Source: Trametes villosa | Lineage: Eukaryota; Basidiomycota; Agaricomycetes; Polyporales; Polyporaceae | Direction of reading: 5' to 3' | Assembly: GCA_002964805.2 (NCBI GenBank) | Contig: PUDQ02000085.1 | Coordinates: forward strand, 310,001 to 374,000 | Length of the DNA stretch: 64,000 nucleotides | In this document: piece by piece, positions 23,444 to 33,761 of the stretch | How positions within the stretch are numbered: the first letter of the stretch is position 1 | How the letters are laid out: each line of letters starts with the position of its first letter | The notes under the pieces: model-generated | Seen by the model: the letters and a program-made list of their open reading frames with translations, nothing else | Told to the model about the DNA's origin: nothing | The model's database searches: none | Position numbers and translations under genes: made by a program

Positions 23444-25191
23444 TGAGAGATCGCGCGGGCTCCGTCCACCTCTCTCTATCTTCAGCGGTCCGCCCGTCCT
23501 TGCTCCTCTATGGGAGAAGGGGACCGAGGCACTGTGTACGCTATCATGTGCGTGGGCCTTCCCTTCATCTTGCGGCTGGTTGACTGATCGCATCGCAACC
23601 TTGTTCGAACTTAACGCTGTTCCTTCTATCCCGCCTCAAACACTGTTCCTACTCCTCTCCCACTCGGCCGGACCTGTGCCCCTCGCTCATACCTGCATCT
23701 GCGAACATGCAGTGCGCCGGACAAAGAATTGTACGCCGAAGCTGTACCTTACACCCCGGAATAGTACCTGCCTCCGCCACCGCTTTCTTACGCACTTTCC
23801 ATGCTCTGCTCGCGTACCCACCCCGCCCGCCCTGGTTCAGCTGAGTCGCCCCTCGAGCTTGAATTGTTTGACACGCTGCCTGTGCCACTTTTCATAGTGT
23901 ATACGCTATCTTTTCTTCGCGACTACTTAGTTGGTTGACTCCGTGACCCTTCGATATTCTGCCCTGTGCGCTACCTGCCCCTTTTCTCAGAAACCGACCG
24001 AGCTACCGTAGCAATTGCATCCACGATAATAGTCGAGCAAACCTGGGAGACGGCCACCGGTGCCTGCCACACCCGTCAGGAGGCCCGAGGGGTCCGATCG
24101 CGCCTCGCGTTGTGGGTGCTTCTGGGCGCCCGCAGGTGGCAGCTTGCACGGTCCGCCCTCGTGAACGGCGCGCTGCGATTGGCAGCCGCGGCTCGTGCTT
24201 GGGATCGCGGATGATGGTGCATGTATATGAACGGCGGCGCGGACTGTTCCGCTGGTGAGACTGATGATGGCCACTGGGTTGGGCAATGGGAGCGGCTTCG
24301 CTTCATACGTAAGGTGCGCGAAGCTACGGTAAGCCTGGGTTTCGACCGTGGCGTTCGGACGTGCTTATGAGAGTATGCGGCCACGATGGGTTTGTAAAGA
24401 GGAGATTGTACTGCCCGTATGCTGACGGGCGAGCTTCGGGCCAGTGATGGCGGGGATCAGTGGACTCGGGTTTACTTAGTACATCAAGCACTGGTTCACG
24501 CTGCGCAGTGGTTGCTCTACAATGTCGCGATCTGAATGGCTTCAGCTCGTGAGTAGCTTCAACGTCAGCTTTCTTATATTTCGAAGATGTACGGTGTGCC
24601 TACGGTATCTGTGTAGTACATATGTACTTCTGGAACGCGGTAGCGAGTCGCGACGCGAACCATAGCGTGCCGTCCAGCGTTTTAAGATGTTCAATATGAT
24701 CGATGAGCGTCTATCTTATCTAAATGGATGCGAACGCCGAAGCGGAGTGCGGCAGGGTTCCGATTGGCTGGGAAGGGTCCGGATGGACAGCAACTGCCAA
24801 CGCCACCGGCTGCCATCCCGTCGTTTCGGAGGACCGATCGTCCTCCCGCTCGAGTCCTCGCTCGCAGGTCTCTCCTCCTGCTCAACTACTACTTCTGCCT
24901 CAAACGTCGATTTCGTGTGTGAAGCTGTGGGTGCATTGTCGATTAGACGATTTCGCAGACATCAGTCAAAAAGGTAAACCGGTGCATGCGCCAACTTTGG
25001 TGAGCACTTCCGCCCCGAAGGCATCACTATGTGCAACGACCATCCCGACGACCATCAGCCCCGTGTTCGCACCCTTCCGCCGAGTCCGCCCTGATATCTA
25101 TCAGCCTCGACGGAGGCCCCCGCTCGTCATGCACTTTGCTCTCTGACCGCCAGCATCGTGCTTTCCCTCTTTCTTCCTTTCTTCTTTTCTT
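23444..25191. other. Intergenic region, no gene seen
   Basis: About 1.75 kb between two plus-strand genes. Frames of 60-140 codons occur without domain or bias. The 3' end of the G-alpha transcript and the promoter of the mucin-like gene must be here; the last 60 bp are CT-rich, typical of a basidiomycete leader. Confidence 0.5.
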
Positions 25192-27861
25192 ATGGCTCCC
25201 TTTTTCCGGGGTCCCGCGTTGAAGCGCGAGGATGCCCTTTCTTCGGCAGGTAGCTCGACAGGTGGTGAGTACCGACATTCAGCTTGTGTGTGCGCGGGGA
25301 GCTGACCTCCGCCAAGCGTGGACTTTGTGTTTGATTCCAGGCCAGTTGGATTGGCGGGTCTAACGCGGTGTATGGTTTGCCTTACAGGGTCACCTACTAT
25401 AGCGCAGGCTGGCTCTGCTGCTTCTTCGTCTGTGACGTCTTCATCTTCGCTCTCTTCGTCCTCTGCTCTCACGTCTGCGGCTGCAACCACTTCGTCGGCC
25501 ATCCCTACTACCTCGGAAGCAAGTTCTTCATCCCAGTCAAGCGAAGCGGCGGCCCCTACCACCTCTGAGATTGCCACATCTCCTTCACTGTCCTCGTCTC
25601 CGGAATCATCGTCCGCAACCTCAGCAGGATCGGCATCCAGTGCGAGCAGCAGCAATGTTCCGTCCACGTCAGTACCGACTGTGGTCAGCTCGAGCCCGCA
25701 ACCAACGACGTCTGCTGTTCCCACCTCGGCTTCTACCGGGCTCTCGGTGCCGATTGCTGTAACTGTTGGTGATACTTCATCTGCTGCTGCGTCGGAGAGC
25801 TCCCCTGCTCCTGCGGGCCCGACGTCTACGGGTCTGCAAGCGACTCCTATCGTAGCCCCCACGGACGCGACAAGCACCCCCAGCGCCCCTAGCAGCTCGT
25901 CGCAGCCCGCCTCCGTCCCCAGCTCAACTTCGCAGGGCGCAGCAACTCCCTCCACCTCGTCATCTGTTGCCGCGAGCCCATCTGCTCCGGCTGGGGATAA
26001 ATCTTCGTCCGCAGCTGCTACTCCGTCTAGCCCAGCTGGATCTGCCAGTGCCACTGGCAGCGCTACGTCCGCGTCCGCGCCGGCAAGTAGCGGATTGGTC
26101 GCGGTACCCATAACGTGAGCATTAGTTATGGGGTGACTATAAAATTCCCTCTGCTAAACATTCCCGAACAGTGCCCAGCCAGATCCCGTATCGTCCGCAT
26201 CTAGTGCCGCTTCGGCCGCCCCGACTACGACCCCTGCAGCTAGCAGCGGCGCTAAGCCTGCCCCGTCGGATTCTCAGGCCCCCACCAGTGCTGCCGGGAG
26301 CAAGACCGACACGCAGGATACTGCGAGCACGAAGGCGGCTGACCCAACGAAGCCCGCAGCAGGGTCTACCACCGCGGCCGGCCAAGCTGCTCCTACGACG
26401 GCATCGGACAAGGGCACCGGCGGAAACGGCAGTGCAGGCTCGGCATCTGGCAAGGCGGGCAATGGCGGCGCCTCGACAGCAGGAGCGGGAGCCGGCAACA
26501 ACACGGCCGCTGCGGGGAACGGCAACGGGAATGCTGGCAACACCGGCGCGGCTACGGCGACTGCGACTGACGCAAACCAGGGCGCGGGGAACCAAGGCGC
26601 GAGCGCCACCGATACCTCCAATGGTGCCGCGACCGATTCTGCCACTTCCGTAGTTGCAGGTAATAACGGTGCGGCCACGCCGGCGCCGGCGTCGTCGGAA
26701 ACGACTTCGTCGGTGCCGACCGCCACTGGCATGTACGTCCCTCACGTTTCCTGCGATGCCACTGCGCTGACGAGCATCACTCCAGTACTCGGCCTGTTGG
26801 ACAAAAGGCAGCTGATAACTCTCCTACGGCGGTAGCGTCCCCGATCGTGACGACCTTTGCAAGCGAGACGACGGTCAGCGAGCCCGCGACGACAATCGTC
26901 TCGAACGGGCTCACGTCGACCTCGTTCAAGCTCTCTACGAGTACGGCATACGTCACGTCGACGATCCTCCCCGGGGCCACCACCGTTGCTGCCGCCTCGA
27001 ACTCCTCGTAAGTGTCCATTTGTTCTTATCCGGCCTCGTTTGCTGATAACGCTTGCCTCCGTCAGATCGTCCTCCGCCGCACAGACGGGCGCTATCGTCG
27101 GCGGGCTTCTCGGTGGTCTCGCGCTACTCGCCGCGCTCGTCTTCCTCGCATTCCGCCTCCGCGCGCGGCGCCGTGCGAACCGGCCGTTCATGGGCGGCGG
27201 GATCTCGTACTCGTCGTACGTCCCGCGCTCGCCCTCGATCCTCCCCGACTCTCCGCGTGCGCCCGCAACCTCATCTACGCGCACGCCGACGCTCCCCGTC
27301 CTCCCCGAGATGTCGTACTCCAGCACGGGCATGGGCTCGGGTCTGAGCGCGGGCCGCGGCGAGCTCTTCCCGAGCATGATCTCGACGTCGACCGGGAGCG
27401 GCGGCGGGATGCCGATCAGCCCCGTGCCCAGCACGAACTCCGCCAGCTCCAACATGGACGCGGACGTCGAGGCGAGCGCGGGCGCCGGGGAGGGCTGGAA
27501 CAGGGGCCCGCGGATGCGCGAGACGATCGTGGGCTCGGCGGGCGCGAGCGTGCGCGCGGGCTCGGGCGCGCACGCGAGCCTGAGTGCGGAGCAGATGATG
27601 CTCGGCGCGGACCCGTTCGCGGACCCGACGATGGGTGCGCACGCGGCCGCGGCGGAGGAGTCGCTCAAGACGCCGGCGGACCCCGGCAGCCCAGGGAGCC
27701 CGGGGAGCGTGCGGAGCGTGGACTCGGACGTGACGGAGCGGGGCGCGGCGGCGGTGAACCCGTTCGCGGACCCGGAGCTGCTGGCGCCGCATGGGCAGGA
27801 GCGGCTGTCGGTGCTGACGGTGTCGACGGTGTCGAACGTGCAGCCCGGTGAGGCGATGTGA
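25192..27861 (+). CDS. Mucin-like single-pass membrane protein (wall-sensor-like)
   Basis: Five exons (25192-25264, 25388-26114, 26172-26732, 26786-27007, 27066-27861) give about 792 residues. After a short N terminus (MAPFFRGPALKREDALSSAG) come about 500 residues made mostly of Ser, Thr, Ala, Pro and Gly, a stalk expected to be heavily O-mannosylated. A Thr-rich segment (TTFASETTVSEPATTIVSNG) precedes one membrane helix at about 537-557 (AIVGGLLGGLALLAALVFLAF), closed by RLRARRRANR. The tail of about 230 residues is cytosolic and contains DPFADPTMG and NPFADPE (759-763). The layout resembles Wsc/Mid2 wall-stress sensors, but there is no WSC domain and no clear cleavable signal peptide. Function is inferred from layout only. 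Confidence 0.8.
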
Positions 27862-28197
27862 GCGGGAGGAGTGGACGTTGCATGGACGTTTTCGCGGTAC
27901 ATACGCCCCGGACGCTGCTAGTTTCTCTTATTGCTAACAGGTTTTTGCGTGCTGTATCTCTTTCGGTCGATGCCAATGCATTGTGGGAGCATGGGACCAG
28001 TAACGCCCAACGGGCAGCTGCTGGATTGATTATGTGTGAGAGCTACAGAATGTGGTAAGCTACAGCGTGTCCGTGTGTGGTGGTATATCTAACTAGCAAA
28101 CATGATAGCGATGTGCGAATTGGAAAGATTGCGTTCGGGGCACTGAAGTCCATACGAGATGTCGCACTGTGCACTTGATGACGTACACGGATCCTGT
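27862..28197. other. Convergent intergenic region
   Basis: 336 bp between two 3' ends. It is AT-richer than the flanking coding DNA and has no open frame of interest; it should hold both polyadenylation regions. Confidence 0.5.
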
Positions 28198-29519
28198 TTA
28201 GTGGATCGAGCGGTATGACAACACGTCGGCGAGCGCGTCGAAGAAGACGTCGCTCCAGTCGATGTTGCTTGTGATCGTCTTTTCGCGAGCGAGCGCGAAG
28301 CCCTGGCGGACCAGCTCGGCGTCACGGAGCTGTGGGTGGAGGTGAGCGTAGTCCACGAGGTAAGCACACGGTTAGAAGGCAACTTACGCGGAAGGATTCG
28401 AAGGTAACGTCGACACGGGAGATATAGAGATTCATGGCGCTACTCGGATCGTTGAACGTCCGGGCGAGGTCGATCGGGAAGTGCAGTATCGACGCGAGCA
28501 CTTGCCTGTATCGATACCCTGTTAGTAATAACACCCCAAACAAGCACACAGAGGACTCACGAATACCACGAGCGCGCAGCGACACGCTCGAAGGGGAAGT
28601 GCACGCGCACCCAGCGGCACTCCTCCGCGACCATCGCGAAGCCGCCGCGGTCCGCGGCCCAGTTGCGGCGCACCTGCGAGTCGATGCGGCCGAACGTGTA
28701 GATGCGCCCGTGGGTGTCGCTGATGTGCACGCGGCGCGCGACGGCGTTAAACCGCATCTCGTCGTCGTCCTGCGGGCGGAGCGGGCCGGTCTTGTACGCG
28801 TCCGCGCCCGCGAAGGCATCTGCCTCTTCTTGGTGCGCGTATGTCGCGATGCCGTTCGACTTGGAGCCGTGCGCGCAGCAGCCGCAGGACGAGTCGTCAT
28901 CGGAGTCGTCATCTTCTGTGGGCGGATTGGGTTCTGTGGGCGCGAGCTGCGCTTTGGGGTTCGTGTACGCGGCGGGCTTGTCGTCTTGGTGTTCGGAGAG
29001 GCCCGCGAAGCGGATGGTGGTGCGGAAGACGTCCGCGCGGAGGAACTCGCCGGTCAGGAACGCGCTGATGAGGGTCTCGCGGAGGACCTGGACCCAGTAC
29101 GGCGTCGCGGTGCTCTTGTGGACCTTGATGCGGAGACCATCGACGTTCACATTCGCCCAGGGGCCGGCGGTGAAGCGGAAGAGGACGGGGAAGAACCAGA
29201 GGACGGTCTCGACCTTCGTGGTGGAGATGTCCCCCGAGGAGGAGGTGTAGAGGATGTCGTGCGCGGTGATGGTGAGCCAGCGCGGGTCGTTTGTGCGGGG
29301 CAGGGAGAACCGCCAGGTTATGGCGGCGGCGGTGTATGTGAATGAATATGTTTTGTTGTAGAGCGTACCCTTGTATTGTATGTCGTGAGCGGCGGATAGG
29401 GAGAGACGTTTGATGCGCAGGTGTTGGCCGCCTATGCGGCGGTTTAGGAGGTAGGACAAGAGGGCGTAGCAGATGTAGAGCAGAATCCTGGAAGCAAAGG
29501 CGAGCGGGGAGTCCGACAT
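28198..29519 (-). CDS. Unknown membrane-anchored protein, possible lipid-transfer-like fold
   Basis: Three exons (29519-28561, 28505-28388, 28329-28198) give 402 residues. The N terminus has one hydrophobic helix (FASRILLYICYALLSYLL, about residues 7-24) and then a beta-rich body with alternating strands: HLRIKRLSLSAAHDIQYKG, WLTITAHDILYTSSSGD, WANVNVDGLRIKVHKSTATPYW. A Ser/Asp/Cys-rich loop (DDDSDDDSSCGCC) sits near the middle. The end is FRLRDAELVRQG...YRSIH. I do not recognise a named family. The order N-terminal anchor, then long alternating strands, then V-V-GLRIKV, recalls the first repeat of bridge-like lipid-transfer proteins (Csf1, Fmp27), but those exceed 2,000 residues. This is a weak analogy. 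Confidence 0.78.
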
Positions 29520-30356
29520 GGCAGAAGCAAGTCAGAAAATACCTGGTGGATCAGCGGCCGCATGGAAGGAGGTGCACGCCGAGCGGAGGAGAGAAGAAAG
29601 CTTAAATGACGCTTCCGGCCTCCTGCAGGGCACCGACGTCGGTGGCGTCACCAGCGCAGTCGATCAGACAGGCACGATCGACCACCACGGCTACCACGCA
29701 ATCACGCTCATAGACTGCAGGGTGTGGAAGAGTCGAAGATGGTGTCTGCAGCAGCTCATGCACAGTGCCTAGTCTAGGATTGTAAGACTTGTTAAGTCTT
29801 GTAGCCCGAGGGCGGACCCGGTACTCTAGGGTTTGCGAAGTTCTTCGGCGCGACTGACTCCCAGGCTAGCGGGCGTTTCCATCGTCAACTTTATAAGCAA
29901 ACGCACATGAGGATACTTGACCAACGACGGCACGGTGAACAGACAGATCCAGAACAGAGCGAATATTGGGAGCTGGTTAGAGAAAGAACACGGCGGTTGT
30001 GCGTAAACAACGAATGCCTCCGACGGGTCTCGGAAGCCTCGAACTCGTTCAACTCCGGGCGCCTGCCCTTGGTCTATTGGCGGCCCGGGGCTCCGTACGG
30101 GCGCTAATGAGACAAGAAGGCCATTCCGAGCCTCAACCGACCTTGTCCCCGGACTTGTTGAGCTTTGACCAGCTCGGTCGCTGCGTTTGCTACCAGGCTG
30201 TCTCTTCTCGACAAAGGACGTTGACATCCAGATACCCTCTTCTTGCGATACCCTCCATCTCTTCCGCACCCATCTTATCTTCTCTTGCCTCCTTGATCTC
30301 AACTCGCCTCTCACATCTCTTCCTGCTCCTTCTGGAGAAGCATACACCAGCCCGCC
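29520..30356. other. Divergent intergenic region
   Basis: 837 bp between divergent starts. It contains a perfect 7-bp inverted repeat at 29784-29800. No gene is supported; a 200-codon minus-strand frame at 29826-30434 is antisense to the start of the next gene and has no domain. Confidence 0.5.
29784..29800. repeat. Short perfect inverted repeat
   Basis: AAGACTT-GTT-AAGTCTT: two 7-bp arms with a 3-bp centre, in the shared promoter between two divergent genes. It could bind a dimeric factor or be chance. Confidence 0.45.
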
Positions 30357-33310
30357 ATGCACGGTTTCAAGCAAATTCAAGTCATTGATGTTGGCGCATC
30401 TCCTGCGGTACATACTGTGGATATACCCGCTCATATGACGGAGGTGTTGACCTCCGGCGGACTTGATGTCGGGAGCGCGTACCTGACCGCCTCTCTTGCG
30501 ATCCTCATCTCGTTCATGACCTATGTACGTAACCCAAGTTTGATATCTTGGACCTATCTAATTAACTGTACTTCTCTTCAGTATGCCATCACTCTTTCTC
30601 TCGAGTTATACCAGACTATAGTTCCCTTCATCAACGCCTTCTTTCACTCCGCCAAGCAGGGTCTATGGCGTTCTACCTCATACTATGAATCACATTCCGC
30701 GAAACCATCTCAGCATCATCAGGGAGCCACTGAAACGGCCCCCTCTCCCCCGGTACGTACGTCGCGACTGTATCAGGACTATATGTTCAAACTGTATTGT
30801 ACATGGCCAGGAATTCGACTCCCCGGAGGGCAACACGAGTACCGAAGAGGGCTCGCAGGCGGACTCTCAGAGCAGCGGAGACGATGCCATATCCGAACCT
30901 GAGCGTCCACCCACATCGGTAGAGGCTTTCCCAGAAGTCCCCGCTGAACCGCTAGAGTCAATCGGAACTCTCCCGAACGGCCTAGTATTCACAGCTGCTA
31001 GCGATAGCGAACAACTCGTCGGAGAGGACCTTACCCTACCAGTGGAGGATGAGGCTTGCAGATCCGACGTCGATCCAGCAGAGGTTTCTGACCAGGTTTC
31101 TGACCGGGACACAGCTACGCCACTTATCCCTCAGGTCGCCCTCGTCCCTGATTCCGCGGGTGACCTGCCCGCACCGCCCGATTCCGCCCACGACGAGGTT
31201 CGAACGGCCGACGCTCTTCCCGACACCTCTCCTGGTTCTCCGCTACATTCTGAGCTCCCCTCTGACGGCATTGAGCCATGCAGTGGTTCTTTGCAATCTT
31301 CCGCCGAAGTACGTATTCTTGACCATACCTTGATACCATGTTCTAAATCATTTCCCAAAGAGCAAGGAGGTAGACTCGCCCGAGGACAGCACGAGAACCG
31401 AGGAGGACCATCTGGCAGCAGAGCAGAGCAGTACACGCAATGCCCCGTCCGAATTTGAGTGCTCACCCGCGCCGATAGAGGACGACTCAGCAGACCTCGC
31501 TGGAACGTTTAGCCTCGGAAGCGATCTGGGATCCCCCGTAACCGGCGATGGCGACGGTGAAAGCCTCGTCCAACAGGACCTCGTCGCGCCAACGGAGGAT
31601 GAGGTTTGCGGGGACGGCGTTGGTCACGCAGCGACCCCTGATGGTGACGCGGCGACATCACTCATCCCTCAGATTGCTAACGTCGGCGTGGATATCTCTG
31701 GCGGCTCTGAAGAGCTCGAGCATGAAATGGGCTGCGCGGGAGATTTGCTGGCGATGTCCGCCTCCTTTCATGACACCGATCAAATGTCTAAAGCTCTTCT
31801 GTGCTCCTCTCTCAGCGCTCTACTTCTGCCGGTGCTCGTGCCCACCAATAGTCCTGAACCCTGTGGCGACTCCTTCCAACCATCCGCCGCTTCCGTTACT
31901 TGCCCTGCTTCTCCCTCTTACTGTGCGGCCAAACCGTCAGATTCTGTCCTTCACGAGCGTCACAACGAGCTACCCATGGTCGATGCCCCTTCCACCCCCC
32001 GCGAAGACCGGACCGTGAACCTTCTCGCACAGCCCACTGGCGTATCGGAATCGCCTTCGATTGACTCCCCGTCTCTCGAAAGCCCTCGCGAGCGGATCAC
32101 CATCGAGGAGAGTGCCCTTCCTCCCGACGCTGATACTGCCGATCCGGTTCAAGATCCGGTTCAAGAACTCGTGGCAACCCTCGTCGAATGGACGCTAGGC
32201 GAGAAAGAGAAGACTGATGACCAGGTGGAGCTCGATGTGGGCGACTCTCCCAACGCCACCGACCGCATTATGCAGTCTGCCCTCCTCATCGTCAACGACG
32301 CCACTCCCCTTGGAACGTCGGATCCCTCTGGACCTGGCGACGACTGTGAACCTGAGTGGACGACCGTCGATAGGGAGGACTGTGTGGCCGACCAGGAGCC
32401 TATCCCCGACCCGGCTTCCGAGGGCCCATCGGTCGCACTGGAGGTACTGGAGGACGACACGAAGTTGGCTCAGGGTGCCGACGAGTCTGTGGAACTTCTC
32501 GCTTATAGCGAGTGTGTCGCGCCGGACGCCGTCCCACCACCCGTCCCCTGCGAAGTCCTATCCGCCACTGTTCAAGTGGACGCAGTCGACGAGGATTCCG
32601 CTGCGGTGACACCTGAGGCTGATTCTACGGTTGAGATGGACCCCGCTACGGAACTCCCCCTCCCAGACGCTGCGAGCCACCCGGCGCCTGTCGTGTCTCC
32701 CATCCCCAGCGTCGGTCCGCCTGCCAGGGTGTACACCGGATCTCTGTTGACCAGTTCTTCGGGCATTCGTAGGCATACCGAGGAGCACCCGGACTGGGCC
32801 TTAGCACCCGACCCGCCTGAAGTTGTCTCTCCAAAGGTGCAATCCAGCGTACACAAGCCCACGTCCGACATGCCCAAGCCCACGTCCGATGCACCCAAGC
32901 CTACGTCCAGTACTCCGAAGCCCGTGTCGAACGCGCCGAAGCCCACAGCCATCGCTCCCCAGCCTGCGCCTAACGCGCCGAAGCCTGTGTCAAACGTGCC
33001 CGAGACTAAGCCCGAAGCGCCCAAGTCGAAATCCAACGGCAACAAGTCACGCCATCCACAAGGGAGGAAGCCGAAGAACGTGGATGGCAAAACGGAGCAG
33101 GGACGCACAGACGCAAAGAAGGCGACGGGCTCGCAGCAGACGCCCAATGTGAACGGGAAGGAGCAGGGGCCGCAAGGCGCATCGGGAACACCCCCTGCAG
33201 CGCAGAGGACCAGGCGCTCCTCGGCGCCAGCGAAGACCCAGGAAGAGAGTGGAACGGGTAGGGAGGCAGGGAGGAGACGTTCCACCCGGCTGGCTCAGCC
33301 TCAGAAGTGA
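30357..33310 (+). CDS. Orphan acidic protein with internal duplication and N-terminal hydrophobic segment
   Basis: Four exons (30357-30524, 30582-30752, 30811-31308, 31367-33310) give about 926 residues. The N terminus MHGFKQIQVIDVGASPAVHTVDIP leads into hydrophobic stretches (SAYLTASLAILISFMTYYAITLS and YQTIVPFINAFF), probably one or two membrane helices at about 37-80. The rest is acidic and disordered. A unit of about 166 residues starting EFDSPEGNTSTEEG is repeated from EVDSPEDSTRTEED. The C-terminal part has a KP-S/T repeat (KPTSDMPKPTSDAPKPTSS, about 32850-33000) and ends in a basic Lys/Arg/Gln-rich tail. I recognise no family. The open frames, phase-matched introns and repeats make the gene real; the role is unknown. 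Confidence 0.75.
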
Positions 33311-33761
33311 GAATGGCCCTGGGGACGAAAGCATAGCCTGAAGCTATGCTCCGCATGACTTGCGACGGACTAATGACTTGACGATACTATGCCCCTCCAC
33401 GTTTTCCACGTTCCTATCACCTATTGTTCCCTACCTATGTTGTACTCCCTAGCGTTGTATCCTGTTGTATCCTGTAATGGGCCAGAGCTACATTATGTAT
33501 CGATATTCTCCCGTCAATATTATCTGAGCGCGTTGGAGTGGTTATTTTGCGCGAGATGAAACGCGTCGGCACGACTGATTCAGGCCGGGACTGACGCTAT
33601 CCTGGCCGCAATGGTCACCGCGCGGCAGAAGTTTGGTAGAATGTGACGTACACACGTGAGCGTGACGCTTTCCCGAAACGGCGAGTGGTTTAGCCAGTGG
33701 CGCGTCTCAGGCAGAGCGTTCTGTGTTCTGTCCTCTACCACCACCTTCCCTCGCCTCCATC
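33311..33761. other. Intergenic region, tandem genes
   Basis: 451 bp with the 3' end of the acidic-protein gene and the ISWI promoter. The first half is AT-rich (TGTATCCTGTTGTATCCTG short direct repeat near 33458). No gene seen. Confidence 0.5.

Noticed and set aside
25101..26111. 336-codon minus-strand frame rich in Ala, Asp, Glu and Val
   Set aside because: It mirrors the Ser/Thr/Ala repeats of the plus-strand gene; low-complexity coding DNA opens the opposite strand.
26742..27902. 386-codon open frame on the minus strand
   Set aside because: Antisense to the membrane helix and tail of the mucin-like gene. The plus-strand frame has the coherent helix and NPF motifs.
28198..29519. Fragment of Fmp27/Csf1
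   Set aside because: The gene has its own start, clean introns and stop at 402 residues, and the known family motifs are not seen; only a general fold analogy remains.
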